This document shows, piece by piece, positions 22,525 to 35,585 of a stretch of DNA of 64,000 nt. Origin of the DNA: Lepisosteus oculatus (Eukaryota; Chordata; Actinopteri; Semionotiformes; Lepisosteidae); assembly GCF_040954835.1 (NCBI RefSeq), contig NC_090696.1:53970222-54034221 (forward strand), in the 5' to 3' direction. Position numbers and translations under genes: made by a program. How positions within the stretch are numbered: position 1 is the stretch's first letter; each line of letters opens with the position of its first letter. The notes under the pieces were generated by a model. That model ran no database searches and had not been told where the DNA came from. It saw nothing but the letters and a program-made list of their open reading frames with translations.

Positions 22525-23395
22525 TAACTAGAACACCCTGGGCATTCCGTTTCGCACTTCTTATTAGTTGCTCAAAAGTAATTTGACCGTATGAAATGCA
22601 TAATATAAACCTAGAAACATATACGTGAGCAGTATTTACGTAGTATCGGTGTTAAGACATACTTCTCAAATACTGTAAATCAAGTTAGAAATATCTCAAG
22701 ACCGATTCTGGTCATAATGAAACCATGTTTCGTGTATGTTTTCTTTAAAGTACCGAGACCAGCCATATACTGTATGTTTATGTTCCAAAATTAATATAGT
22801 TTATGGCCTTCACACGCATTGCAGTATGCTCCTATTCTTTTTATGCTCAGCTACTAGAATTTCCCTTCAGTGGTAGAATTCATTATGAATATTCAATACT
22901 TAAACGGGCACAGTTAAGACATTAAATATACATATACATACTGTATACAGTACAGTTTGCATACGGTAATATGTTTATGTTCCTAAATCAATCTCTTTTA
23001 TGAGCATGTGAAAGGCATGGTGAATCGATTCTCAAAAATTACTGTACTTTACATGATTGGAAACAAATGCGTGATTGCGAAATGCTGTGGTGTTACTTTC
23101 ACAAAGACGGTCAATGAAAAAAGGAATGTGGACCAGGGCAATACTTTGAGTTTACACTTACAGCTTGTCCAAGGTCATTCATTATTAATACTATTAGTAA
23201 TATCTTCGTTAAAGACTTTGATGGCGACAGCTCAAACATGAGAGGTTGAGCTTTATTAGCTCCACCTTGCGGAAATTCTGGATACTATTATTTTGCTAGC
23301 GGTATTTACCGGTAACTCGCGGTAGACTGTGTACAGCGTACCGGAAAATAATGCGGTATCGCCCGCGCACTTTGAATGGCTGCATCTGTACCATG

Positions 23396-25613
23396 GTGCT
23401 GCCCTCTTTTTAATTGTTTAGTTTAATTTACAGTACACTGCAAGTACATTTTCCTTTTAGTTTGTAAAAGGGTCTACATATAGAAATGTCCTAAACTATA
23501 CATTTGTGTGCCCAAAGATGTATTTTGTTGTACAATTAATAATAGACAATCAGTACCACAGTAGCAGGCAGTACCACCTTAGAAAGTATTAAAATAGGTA
23601 TTAGAAACTGCTACATTTTTAAAATTTTGACCAAATATGCAATCACAAAAAATCCATTGATGTGATGAAAGCAGGCTTAAATATAGTAAACGCCACTATG
23701 TGCTAAAGATTACTTAAAATCCCGGTAAGTTCTCAGAAATTAAAGACACCAGTACAATATGTTTATGTAAAGGCTTTACATTTTCTCGTCTGGCTCTTGC
23801 CTATTAAAACATCATAAAATTAAGTAAAATTACTCATCACTGTTTGCATTATTAAAAGTTTTTATGCTTCTTTTTATCTTCATATAATGGCCATTAATGG
23901 TCTATTGCAAAGGAAATTGGTTATCAAAAATGAAAGCATTACTGCTTTGTGTATAACAATCTTACGTCTTATGTATTCCACTGGCTAGGTCCTAATGAGC
24001 TTTCTATACTTCCATTATACCTTTTTAAACTATCTTAGTTATTTTTTAAACCTTAAACCTCATACATTTAAAAATTAAATAGATAAGCAAATAAATATAT
24101 TTGTTTTATTAAATTTATATATTTTCCATGAAGAGAAAAGATTATTCTAAGCTGTTCAACAAAGTAAGCAGATTATCAAAATGTTTCATACCTTTATAGG
24201 AATGTTGGGGGATCAATATTCTACTTTCTACTCACTGCAAGTAGAAATGTCTTCAACTATGAGAGTCTGTTTAGGCAGTGAGAGGATGTACTATTAATAA
24301 CATTCTAAATCTGTACTGGAAATATGTCAATAACCATATCAAATGTCATTAGGTCTCATTTTAAAATAGGCTGATTGCAGAGCAGGATAAAACATGTCTA
24401 TCAACAACATTGATCATATTTGAAACAATAACAACATTTTATTTTGAATATCTTAAAACTTGATTTTAAAGATTGATTTGGTTGTTAAATTTGGAAGTTT
24501 ATATTGTACAATAAGGAGGTAATCAAATCAATACAAAAATCAGGTCCTGACACCAACTTACTATGCCTGCAAATTATAAATATTAATGATAATTTCAGCC
24601 TTTAGGGTCAGGGAATCCCCACCATTACAAGGTATATATGGTTTTTTTTCTTTAGTACAGCTTAATACAGAAATGACCATGAAGCAAGTTTAAACAGAAC
24701 AAACAGTATAATAAATTGCACATAAACCACACACAGAGGTTACTGCTATAAACAGAAACACAGAAGATCAAGTTCTCAAGCTCTGCTTTCTACAAAGATA
24801 GAAAACTTTGTAGCAGCTATGTTTATTAATAAATGACAGATTTAAGTGTTACATGTTACAAGGGTTGTCACTCTGGCTAATGAATAGCCCTGTTGATTCA
24901 GGAATGCAGGTGAGATGGGCTTTCTTGATAAGCAGAACATCCTGGAACTGTCAAACCAGGACAATAGTCTTAATGATGAATGCCCATGATGGGACCCTCT
25001 GTGTCTACAAAGAAATATCAATCTGGTATGATCTTGGTGGTATGATCTTAGCTGCAGATCAAAGCCAATCATCCAAAAGCTTACCAGTGAAAAACCTGCA
25101 GAAAGTGTGGGAAGCCGCACCACCTGATGACAGTACAATCAATCACAGATCAATTATCAGACAACATAAACCACACAACTACCATCACTGCTGTTGAAGA
25201 CTTTTTCCTAGATATCAGTTACATTGGGAGTCATACATAAACACTGTTTCACTGTTTTGCTTTATCACTGGTACTAATACAGCTGAATTTTCATCAACAT
25301 GTCTAAATATATTTATATTTAGAAATAGTAGCTACAGACAGGAGGAAACTGATTTTCTCCTCACTGGAACCAGAGTCCAATTTCATGTATTAACTGTTAA
25401 AATAAAGTTGAGTATAATTCTTAAAAGGAGATTGTTCCATGCTGAAATGTCTACTTTCACAAAGATTTTGCAGAGTTCCCTCCCTTCTCTCCATTCAATC
25501 CATCTTCATTATTGATTGGCACCAATATTAGTGATATATTTACTTATCTTTTAATATTCATTAGGTATATAAATATTGAATAGGTATGTAATGTTGCCAT
25601 AGCCAAAATGTAA
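23396..25613. other. No recognisable gene
   Basis: Mostly A/T-rich sequence. The segment 24842-25197 has overlapping open frames on both strands (98 and 114 codons) and is less A/T-rich than its surroundings, which suggests an old repeat, but I could not name it. Confidence 0.4.
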
Positions 25614-27010
25614 TGTAGTGTGCTCTCTGGCTAGGCACCAGTTCTGTAGGGTTTGGGCATTTACTGGGACAATTATTAATTGTAGCAGTAAATCACAAAA
25701 TTGATTCTTTTGATGGCTTTAGAATCCAACCATGCGATATAACTCAAAAAACGTACACACACAGGTACTAATACATGAGGATACATTTATTAACACATTG
25801 AATATGCATATAAACCTAACAGATCTTATCAAGAGGGTTATCAGAATACAAAAGATATATATTCAGTCAGTTACAAAGTGTTACACATATCAAGAGGACA
25901 TACGTTCAGTATATCATTCATTAAGACCGTTTCGTAATTGAACTTGGTTACAACTTCTACATTAGATACTCAAAACAAGTACATAACTCTTAGGAATTAA
26001 ATTGATATCAACTGGTTGGGATAACAATTGAATTCTCGAGCTGTAATGCACTGAAGTTGAATACTCATCCAATCTCTGGGGATTCAGATCTCCTGCCGGC
26101 ACAAAGAAACAGTTGCAGGCTTGTTGCTGTCCAATCCGTGCTCTGCTGATGTTCACTGACCGGCTAGTTAGTGTTGGATTTAACTAGCAAAGTTTGCGCA
26201 CAGGAGAAAAGATGACTGTGGGTCCCAGCAAGTCAGGAAGAGGACTGGTTCGTTCCTGATGATGAGCTAGTTCTGAATAGTGATTCAGCTGTCCACAGTT
26301 CCGACCTGTTCACAAGGCTTGCTGCTGGTGCTCACCTCGGGTGGATCCTCTGGTTACTCTCTGGCAACCTCCACTCTAGACTCTTAGAACAAAGGAAAGT
26401 TCTGGCACTCGGACACACTGGCCGTCCCGTGGTTGTCCGGGCTGAGTCTCAGGATGGTCAGGAGGCGCGCTGCGAGAATGTCCTGCCCTTGGGAGCCTTC
26501 TGCTCCTGGGCCGTCCTGCCCTGGAATTCTCCTTTGAATTCCCTTTAGAAAAGTCCACAGAATTCTCCAGAATTCTCACTGAATCTCTTCTGAATCTCAC
26601 AGGCTCTCTGTGTTGCCTGTTTTTACCTGGAGGAACTTCAGCCCGTTGATTGGCTGAACGTTCCATGGGCATCAGAGTCCCACGTGGGTTACTCGGCCCT
26701 ACCAGTCCCTGATTGGTTGATCAAGGTGAGATATGAGTCACTTACTCCTGACACTTAGGAATGCAGTCCAGATGTCCATCTGGCACTCCCTAGACAGCTA
26801 GGTGCCAATTGATGACCATTGATCATGATAGCCAGGTTTAGCTAAGTGCATCCCCATTTGGGAGCTGTCCCAAAAGAAAACATCTTTAAATCAGCCTGCA
26901 TGAACAGCTTCTCTGTTGCTGCACCACAAAGATGAAGAGGGAGATGGGGCCTCATTTGGGAAAGCACAGCAACACTTAATTCTGCCTTATTAATAAGCCT
27001 CGCCGCTACA
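25614..27010 (+). repeat. LTR-like repeat (family A), copy 3
   Basis: It is about 1.4 kb, TGTAGTGTGCTCTCTGGC to CCTCGCCGCTACA, and is the cleanest copy for defining ends. It lacks the Tc1 insertion of copy 1. Flanks (tgtaa and ggtat) show no target duplication. No coding motif is seen. Confidence 0.65.
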
Positions 27011-28244
27011 GGTATATAAGACTGATTAATGAATAAGAAGTTATGACCAAAATTAAAATAAATGTTTAATCTCTTTGTGTCCCGCTTCTTAATCCTGATA
27101 TTTTTGTATCTTGGCATCCTGCAAGTAAATGATCTGCTATTTTGTGTCTAAGCAGGTAATATTTCAAGTATTACTTTTGGCTGGTTTGACAAAATAAAAC
27201 CAACACAAAGCTCTATGGTTCAGACAGTGCACTTTATTTACAAAAACTGAGAGAAAAACACCACAACCTAAATAATAAACTAAATAAAAGCTAAGGTCTT
27301 CATTAAGCTCCTACCTCACTTCTTCCTATCCCTAATGCACCAGTCAGCTAAGCTGTTTACCTGTGGTTATTCTGAAAACATGCATGTTAAACATTAAAAA
27401 TAGAAGTAGCAATAACATATATAAATCTGCGTAGTGAAAAGCTGCTGTAGCATACGTGACATCCTGGGGCTGTTTATAAAGTGAAATTACTCAGTTAGAC
27501 AAACATATGAAAACAATGTATTTATTTATTGTATTGCATATTGTTAATGTGGTGTGTTTTTTTCGGGTTGACATATGCATTAAAATATTTTTTTATATTT
27601 ATTCTTAATGCTAATTTAAGTAACAATTAGGAAACAGATAATTTTATATTTTTTTATTATAAAAATATTATATATATATAAAATGTTATGGCTTTAAAAC
27701 CATGCAGTGTCATACTGTATTTGTTTTAAAAACAAATAAACACTATCAGTGAAAATCTAAATAAACTCAAACCCAGTATCTGAACCTAATTCCTTCATGA
27801 AAATCTGTTCAGAAGGTAGATCATAAATCGAAAATAAAAATTCCATTATTTCTTATGGGGAAAATTCCACCCCGTTCCAAACCGAAGACAAGTTCATTCA
27901 AAAACCACCATAAACATACTGTATAATACTGTAACAACCATGGAGTTTGGTATGGGATGGAAGTGTAAGACTCAGGAAAAGGGGTTAACCAACACATTTA
28001 TTAACCAGAACAGGGGAAAGGTACACATACAGGGAAAGGGATTACAGTGCTGCACCTACACTAACACAGACTTTAAAGAAAAACTTTATAGATTCAGTAT
28101 GTACTGTACTAAGCCGTAACGAGTCCAAACGGTTCCCATGACACCTGGTAGTCTGCATAAATTGAAAAAGTGCCAGTTACATCTACTTATCTCCCACGAT
28201 CCATTGCTTTTCCAAGGCACTGTAAATTGGTGCCCATCGAGTTC
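27011..28244. other. No recognisable gene
   Basis: A/T-rich non-coding sequence with a short (TA)n near 27665. The stretch 27940-28130 begins TGTAACAACCATGGAG and may be a fragment of an LTR, but no partner was found. Confidence 0.35.
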
Positions 28245-28505
28245 AAATGTCTGGGACGTAGCGGTGGCTCTGTGGCTAAGGATCTGTGCCTGTGACTGGA
28301 AGGTTGCCAGTTCAAATCCTGTGGCTGGCAGAGGAATCCTACTCTGAATACCTAACTGCTCCAGGGGTGCTGTACAATGGCAGACCCTGTGCTCTGACCC
28401 TAAGCTTCTCTCCCTGTCTGTGTCTCCATGGAGAAAAGCTGGGGTATGTGAAAAGATGAATTCCTAATGCAAAAAATTGTACAGGGCTAATAAAGAAATA
28501 TTATT
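28245..28505 (+). repeat. tRNA-derived SINE
   Basis: It has pol III promoter boxes in the right order: an A-box-like GTGGCTCTGTGGCTAAGG near 28264 and a near-perfect B box (AGTTCAAATCC) near 28310. A unique body (CTCTCCCTGTCTGTGTCTCC) and a 3' end with GGGCTAATAAAGAAAT plus an ATT microsatellite follow. This is the build of an active-type fish SINE that borrows LINE machinery. Confidence 0.8.
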
Positions 28506-28879
28506 ATTATTGCTTACTGTTACTCTGGAGGAGGCAAAAAGACCTAGGGAAAGAAGATGATATCAAGAAAAACCTGGGGAAAAATTCCTCCTCAGCCACC
28601 TCAAACTCAACCACATAGAGTTCCGGTAACAACAGCAAATTTGTCCTAGCTAAAACTGAGAAAAATTACCAAATAAAAAAACTAGCAAAACTGTACTCCT
28701 CTCACCAGACACATCCCACCCTTTTGTTTGCTGTTTTTCAAGAATGTGCATCTAGCGAAAATACACTTTCGGCATGTGGGGCAGCAAGGATATTTGGTTT
28801 CAAGGAAATTAAATTGTTGAATATATCCTTCTCAATTTCTGACCAACACAGTAAAATAGCTGCACCAGTTTTATGACCC

Positions 28880-30780
28880 CAAGTGTCTAGGGGTAAAGAG
28901 GTGTAACATTTAGGATAATTTTTTGATGCAGGTGGGTTCTGGTGAGGGACTAGGAAGTGTGATAACAAGGGTTAGTGCAAAAGTGATTATTTTAAATTGA
29001 ATAAGTGAATGAATAAGTGTATGTAATAGAACACAATAACACACAGTGAAAAGGAAGTAGAGTGGTCCCAAAGAAAAGAAAACAACAAACAAAATGGAAC
29101 TGGCTAAGAAAGTGAGGGAAGCTAACCTAACTACAGAAGAAAACCCAAAACACACGGTCTTCGGCGTTGTTACGTCCCAGTGTGTGGTTTATGTGTGTTT
29201 TTGATGTTATGCTCCACACTGCTGACCTTTGATTGTTCTCCCTCCCCCATTGGTCCATCATTACACCACTGTTCCAGTATGATGTCATCATCAATCAGCT
29301 TCTCAGCAAATCAGAGTGCATCTTATTCAGTATATAACATGGAGGTTTTCAGAGGGAAAGGGCCTTTCATCTGCCTTTGCTGGTTTGCTGGTTTGCTGGT
29401 TTGCTGGTTTGCTGGTTTGCTGGTTTGCTGGTTTGCTGGTTTGCTGGTTTGCTGGTTTGCTGGTTTGCTGGTTTGCTGGTTTGCTGGTTTGCTGGTTTGC
29501 TGGTTTGCTGGTTTGCTGGTTTGCTGGTTTGCTGGTTTGCTGGTTTGCGTATAGCTTTGTTGGTTTCTGTTCATTTCTTTGTACTTTTGTTTGTTTGTGT
29601 TATCCTTATTTTCCCATGACCTTGGCTAAACTTATTATTGTATCAACCTCTGTGTTCTTTTGTACCCAGTTACTTGTCTACTCTAGTTTTGTATTCGAAG
29701 TTCACTTGTGTATTTGTGTGAACTTTTGTGAATAGAGTTAGTTAAGGTTGTTGGGTACACTGCACACACGTAGTTGATTCTTGTATTAGTCACACTAGTT
29801 TAGTACGGGTGAGTGCCGTTTGTGTTGTAGTCAGTGGAGGTTAGCTAGGGTGTTGAAGATGCAGAAGACTGTTTTGGGTTTTCTTTAGTATTCAGGTTAG
29901 CTTTCCTTCACTTTCTTAGCCAGCTCCATTTTGTTTGTTATTTTCTTTTCTTTGGCACTACTCTAGTTCCTATACCCTGTGTGTTATTGTGTCCAATTAC
30001 AAACCAGTCACTTGTTCAACTTAAAATCATCACTTTTGCACCGACCCTTGTTATCACACTTCTTAGTCCCTCACCAGAACCCACCTGCTTCCAAAAATTA
30101 TCCTAAATGTTACACCCCTTTACCCCTAGACACTTTGGGTCATAACAGGCATCTTCAAACACCCTAGCTAACCTTCACTGACTACGCAAAGCCATACAAG
30201 ACAAAAGGCACTCACCCGTACTAAATAGTGTTACTAATACAAAATCAACTAAGCATGTAGAATGTACCCAGCAACCTAAACTAACCCTATACACAAAAGG
30301 TCACACAAATACACAAGTGAACTAGGAATACAAATAAGGGAAAACAAGAGTAGTCAACAGGAGCAGGGTACAAAAGAACACAAAGGTTGAATATATAAAA
30401 CGTTACGGCAAGGTAATAGCAAAACAAGGATAAACACACAAACAAAAGTATAAGGAGACGAACAGGAACCAACAAAAGCCGAAGCTATATGAACACACAC
30501 ACAGCGAAACTAAGCTGAAGCAAAAACCAAAAAGCGAAGCGAAGCGGGACCGAAGTCAAACGAAAGGCTCCTTCCATCTGAAAGCTTCCATGTTATATAG
30601 TGAATAAGATGAGTTCTGATTGGTTGAGAAGCTGTTTGAAGATGATGTAATATGGAAACAATGATTAAATGATGGACCAATGTGGGATGGAGAACAATTA
30701 AAGTCAGAAGTGTGGAACATAACAACAAAAACACAAGACCACACACTGGGATGTAACAACCAGTAACAAGAAATCAAAGC
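28880..30780. repeat. Inverted repeat cluster (A'-B-A-B' arrangement)
   Basis: Segment A at about 29870-30150 (plus) is repeated inverted at about 28880-29150. Segment B at about 29165-29860 (plus) is repeated inverted at about 30160-30770. B begins GTTACGTCCCAGTGTGTGG, and its inverted copy begins GTTACATCCCAGTGTGTGG on the minus strand. The whole reads A' B A B', as if two copies of one roughly 1-kb unit lie head to head with rearrangement. Open frames follow the repeats and have no known motif. Confidence 0.65.
29376..29548 (+). repeat. (TTTGCTGG)n microsatellite, about 21.6 units
   Basis: This is a perfect 8-bp repeat of 173 bp. It creates artificial open frames of Leu-Val-Cys-Trp-Phe-Ala-Gly type in all three plus frames and Gln/Ser/Lys/Pro type on the minus strand. 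The inverted copy of segment B at 30160-30770 lacks the array, so it expanded after the two copies separated. Confidence 0.97.
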
Positions 30781-31484
30781 CCTACCTTCAGTATGAACAG
30801 AGTTGGAGTTTCTTAGTTTCTATTAACACTGCATTACTGTATGAGGAGCAGTATTAACAATGTGCTATGTGCTGCAGAAAGTAACATTTGTGGTGCTTTC
30901 TTTCCTGAGATAAAACCATTTTTGGGGGGTGAGGTCATGACCTCACTCACCTCCTTTACTGTAGAATGGGAAAACTGACACCATCTCACCTTCTGCTCTA
31001 TCCCTCTGTTCCTGTCCCATTCCCAGTTGATGAGCACTTCCACACTTCTAATGGAATGTTAATCTAATGTTTCTAACTGTGTGGTAATTGATGGGTCTCT
31101 AGGAAAACAGTGTGCCAGTCAATCTGTGATGATTGTCATCTATTGTACTGTTTGGGTGGCAGGAAGCCTTTATAGGTAGTGGATGTGGACACAAAACAGA
31201 AAAAAACACACATTATCTAATAAAAACATTATTATATTCATAAGTCAAGTAACATTTGTTACTCCATGAAATTTACCATAGAAGAGGTAAATAACATGCC
31301 CCATGTCATAGATCAAGCTCTAGCAATACTGGGTAATTTTAGCCTAACTTTTACTAAGATTCTAGAGGGATTAGGACATTTAAAAATAAATAATCAAAAA
31401 CTGATGGTAGTTTCCTACTTAGAGTTGGAGCAGTACCTACAGATTCACAAATCTGTAGAAAGATTCAGAAAATCACAAATGTAA

Positions 31485-32550
31485 CACTAATCCACAAGAA
31501 GAGGGATAGACGTGAACCAGTAAAGTACAAACAAATCAGTTTGTATTTTGTTACTTGTTAAGTGTCTCGTTACTGGTAAAGTTATGGAAATTATGGTAAG
31601 TGCCAAATTATAGGGATAATTCAAACAAGCAAAGACATTAGAAATACATTTCCAGAAAGTATATGCAAAGATCCCATATGAGGTTGATTCTCAAATCAAA
31701 AACCATAAAAATCTAATGGAGTTTACAGTATGAGGATTTAGATTTGGTTGATAAACAGGAAAACATGTAATCAAACTGAGAAGTGGTGTACTGCAAGAAT
31801 ACATTTTAGGCACGTTGCTATTCCTGATCAATATTAATGGTATATATTAATTTATTCACATTATAATTACCACATTTACTTCATGATAGTAAATGAATAT
31901 TTACTTGTGTCTGAGAATATAAATGTGATTTAATTATATGACAATGATGGAAGCTATTAGGTAGACAACAACACATTTATAGTCTATGTATGTTAACTCT
32001 GAAGGTATTAATTTTGATCTTTGTAACCCTGAGTGAATAATCAGCTTTCGTATCACAAATACTGTATAAGTTTGTTGTTTGTTATTGCATGTTTTTGGGT
32101 TTATGTTGATAATGAGTATGCTCTATATTTATAATTTGTGTGTGATACTAAATTATATTTGATTGGTTCTTAAAAGTCATCAAGTACTCTCACAATTTAC
32201 TGTTAAGTTCTGAGTATTACAGCAAACCCCTACTACCTTCAACCACATCTAGGATACTGTGAATAAATACTGAATAAAATAATGATTTCTTGTCTCTGGG
32301 AACTGTAGTATACAGATGAGGAACCTACTGTACGTTAAATGTTACAAAGGAGAAGAGAGAGAAAATGTGATACAAGTACACAAAATCTTAAGGGATAATG
32401 ATAGGTTCATCTCAGGGTGCCGTTTCACACTCAGTAGTAGTGGTAACAATTAGAAATTAATAAACAGCTGACTTAAATTTTAGATTCAATAAGCCACTAA
32501 ACTACCAAATTAGCAAAATGTGCCGAATAGTCCTCTTATTTGCAGTTTTT
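31485..32550 (+). pseudogene. Non-LTR retrotransposon (LINE, CR1/L2-like) RT and 3' end, decayed
   Basis: Fragments in broken frames resemble LINE reverse transcriptase. ITLIHKKRDRREPVKYKQIS near 31485-31540 corresponds to the LIPKxG..xxxYRPIS block. GVLQEYILGTLLFLINING near 31783-31840 corresponds to GVPQGSVLGPLLFLIYIND. Further on, the 32340-32400 stretch and the TGTGCCGAATAGTCCTCTTA end near 32519 resemble the 3' part of vertebrate CR1/L2-type elements (GGGCCGAATGGCCTCCT). Many stops show it is ancient. Confidence 0.7.
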
Positions 32551-33070
32551 TATTGCACTCTTAAAAACATAGGATGCCTTGGTCCACAAAACTTGGACTA
32601 TCTAAACCGACATTGTGTAACACTGATTTCTTATCTCAAACAGTACAGTATCTGCTTGAGGATTCAGCTATCAATTAACAACTGATAATAACTGACAGTT
32701 GACTCCTCTCAAGTAGATACTATTGACTTCCTGTGACAGTCATAAAACTGTCTATGGTTTTGAACCTAAAATGAACTTGTCTGGAATTGAATGGGATTGA
32801 TATGGGACAAGTTTTCCCTTCCAGCGTTGTATGATCAGACAACACATTTCCTCTGAAATGAAGAGAAAATTGTTTTAAAGATTCTGGCTAATGCTAGATG
32901 ACACTACTAGTTTTAACAAAAAATGCCCTGATCATGTCACACACCTGCTTGTGCATTTTTAAAATAAAACTGAACTTAAATCCTGGTTTTCTGAAAATAA
33001 TGTAAAAGATGAGAAATTTATTCTCAAAGTAAAATTACATATTTTTGTCAAAATGCTTAACCATTTCCTG

Positions 33071-33345
33071 CATAGTGGCACATTGGTTAGCTTTGCTGTC
33101 TTGAATCACTAGGGTTCCTGGATTCAATTCTGGACCCAGAGTGCTATCTGTGTGGAGTTTGTATGTTCTCCCCACTTTCGTGTTTTTGCACAGTACTATG
33201 GTTTCCTCCCACAGTCCAAAGAGATAGTGTCACTCTGGTGTGAGAGTGTGCATGTGTGTTTCTTGCTATAGACTGCATCACATCCAGAGTGTTCTGCCTT
33301 GTACCCATTGGTTTCCAGGATTGGCTCCAGGCCACTAGGACCCTT
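33071..33345 (+). repeat. tRNA-derived SINE, copy
   Basis: It contains TGGCACATTGGTTAGC, GGATTCAATTCTGGACC (B-box-like), CTATCTGTGTGGAGTTTG and a GGTTTCCTCCCACAGTCCA block, ending with the LINE-type tail ATTGGCTCCAGGCC. It is the same family as 11157-11445. Confidence 0.75.
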
Positions 33346-34039
33346 TGACTATCTAATACATTTGTAGTGTGTTTAGTTTTGCTCTTTGGGTTTGCTAGGG
33401 TTCAATCACAGTCACTTACAGGCTCAGAGTAGACACAGCACCGTTCTTTAGACAGCAGTGTACTCTGCTATGCCATAAAACACGGCTTTCTTTAATGGCA
33501 GAATTCTACACTAAGTTTCAAGGGAGTGATGTCAATTCTTGCATATTCTGTACATTATGGGCTATGAGAGATACTGTCAGATTCTGATACCCTATGAACT
33601 CCATGACAAGCCCATTAAAATGGAAATGTTCAAAAATAGAGTACTATAATAATGAAATTTAAAATTACTCATGAAATATTCTTTTAAGTTAGCTTGTTAA
33701 CAAGTTATCAACAGTGGTGACTGAAAATGTATTAAAAGCATTTTACAGTAATGTTATGCACATCAGGGTTAAATGTTTTAACCCACAGTAATTGGCATTT
33801 TATTGTGCTAAAATGTAATCATAATGTATTTAACTAGGAGTTTTTGTCATTTATCTACAAAAAACACTTTATAATTTATAGTCAAAATGAAAACAAAATT
33901 AATCAATCGATCCATTTTCTTAACACCGTATCTAAGACAGGCTCACAGAGGAGCTGGGGGCTTATCCTGTAAAGCACTTCACTACTTCTACTTTGTCAAC
34001 TGACCCTCTGAATTATAAATACACAAATAACTTACCCTG

Positions 34040-34215
34040 ATTCAATATCTGGTAGAGGTACCTCTGACAGAAATTACAGCCATGAATGTTCTTGCATAAG
34101 TCTCTACCAGCTTTGCACATCTGTACACTGTAATTTACGCCCACTTTTTATTTTCCAAAATTGCTCAAGCATCACAAAGAGGAGTATGACAACTTCAAAA
34201 GAATTACAGTCTTCT
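34040..34215 (-). pseudogene. Fossil Tc1 transposase fragment
   Basis: The plus strand (ttacagccatgaatg..ctctaccagctttgcacatc..gcccac..aaaattgctcaagc) lines up with 6845-6955 of the intact Tc1, i.e. with the transposase C-terminus read on the minus strand. It is heavily mutated and no open frame remains. Confidence 0.6.
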
Positions 34216-34506
34216 ACGGCTGAGACAGGATGTGTTAGGTAATGCGATTTTGTGATATTATTATGTTCATATACATGTTTGGTTAAAAATAAATCAACAA
34301 CAAACCAAAATATAAATGTTTTTCAAAAGACTTTTTTAAGCAACTTTATTTTATTTAAGAAAACGTATTTGAAGTACACGCAGTTTCATTGTATTCAACC
34401 AGAGACTTTATATAAGAACCAAAGGTAAAATCAATTCATACCCAGTTTTCGAAATCAGAAATCCCAAACAATCCCACACCACCGTGTGCATCGTTGTAAC
34501 AGCTAA

Positions 34507-34640
34507 CCAATTGCATTGCAGAGTTACAGTATATCACGTGAAAGTACACAGGCCACATGATCTCCAGTGAATCACATGAGTAACCTGGGCTTTCTAGCAG
34601 TGAAATAGCTGCAGTCTATAAAGGGAAGAGGGTAAATTTA
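34507..34640 (+). promoter_or_regulatory. Possible gnpda2 promoter / non-coding first exon
   Basis: The segment has a CCAAT box at 34507-34511, a perfect palindromic E-box TCACGTGA at 34534-34541, two further CACATGA half-matches (about 34555 and 34574), and GAAGAGG|GTAAAT as a possible donor near 34632. Coding exon 1 of gnpda2 is preceded by an acceptor at 36091-36092, so an upstream non-coding exon is required; this is the best candidate I see. TATAAAG at about 34617 could instead be a TATA box. RNA data would decide. Confidence 0.3.
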
Positions 34641-35469
34641 AATGTATTTTTTAAGAATGTATTATTTTGTAATTATATATATATATGTATAGCGATATTT
34701 ACTGAGCATTATTTTATTTAATTTGTTCTATGATTGTAAAGATACGTTACAAGCTTTGAGTTAAATCTGAAGCCGAACTTTCATACCGGACAAATTCAGC
34801 TATTTAAAAAAAAAGATGCAGAATTCGCAGGGTTTAGTTGGAATTTTGTAGTTTGTGTTTAAAAAAAAAGACGATAAACATTTATGGAGAATGTTTTTCA
34901 ACTTAGTATAAAAAGGTGGATGTTTACGAAACATAACATTTTTTTAATACTTTTTATTGTTGGTGTTGATGAAGACTATGCTACAGTACTGGCAAAGGCC
35001 TTTTATCCAGATGCTCGGACAGTTGTTTGACGTTTGTTGTCAAACATTTAGAATTCATTAACTTGAAAAATAACTTTTAATATAATGTTGTGTTGTACTT
35101 GTGTATATTACGTGGATAAAAACGTCATTTGAGTGATATCACTTAAAAAAAAACACTTTAATGTTAACTTTGAAGGTTATAGAAAAATGACCATACAACA
35201 AAGCATGTTAAGCGGTCTGATTTCTTTTTCCAAGTAAAACTGAAACAGCAAGTTAGAACCTCCTCACAATATCCTGGTTCACATTCTCCAAATTTATAAA
35301 CGAGTGGTAGTTGTTACACCCATGACCTAAATAAACATAAACCGAATTACACTTCATTATTTTCAGATTATTTACCACTCCATTTTAACCCTCATTCTCA
35401 TAAGGGGCTATACACCCTTATTGGTATACGGTGGATTCAAAGTGCCCCTTATAAAATTAATATGTGTCC

Positions 35470-35585
35470 CTTACGATGGACTGGGGTCCTGTCTAGGGTG
35501 TTCCCTGCCTTGCACTCATTTCTTGCTGGGAAAAGCTCCGGCTCTCCTGCAACCCTGTATAGGAAGAAGCAGTTAGAAAATGGAT
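35470..35585 (+). repeat. SINE/LINE 3' tail fragment
   Basis: ACGATGGACTGGGGTCCTGT, CCCTGCCTTGCACTC and a TAGAAAATGGATG end form the tail of the 11157-11445 SINE family, truncated at its 5' end. Confidence 0.7.

Larger units (their letters stand above)
18640..23395 (+). repeat. Family B repeat, largest copy, with foldback insertion
   Basis: It runs from agtacaaccccctctctgcc near 18640 to the terminal motif GGCTGCATCTGTACC at about 23395. Without the 20311-22524 insertion it is about 2.5 kb. The stretches 19880-20310 and 22530-23290 are closely repeated, inverted, at 63990-63550 and 63500-62725. A 77-codon open frame at 23008-23241 is also open in the 62.8-kb copy, but most differences change residues, which speaks against a selected protein. 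No transposase or RT motif was found, so it may be a non-autonomous DNA element. Confidence 0.65.

Noticed and set aside
23008..23241. A 77-codon open frame repeated at 63028-62795, possible conserved small protein.
   Set aside because: The two copies sit in a recent repeat and differ mainly by residue-changing substitutions; the third copy near 830-960 has lost bases and the frame.
29376..29548. Regular repeat array considered as a CRISPR.
   Set aside because: Units are 8 bp with no spacers, and the window is clearly eukaryotic.
29180..29735. Long open frames rich in LVCWFAG in several frames, possible repetitive protein.
   Set aside because: They are produced by the (TTTGCTGG)n array, whose 24-bp period keeps all frames open.
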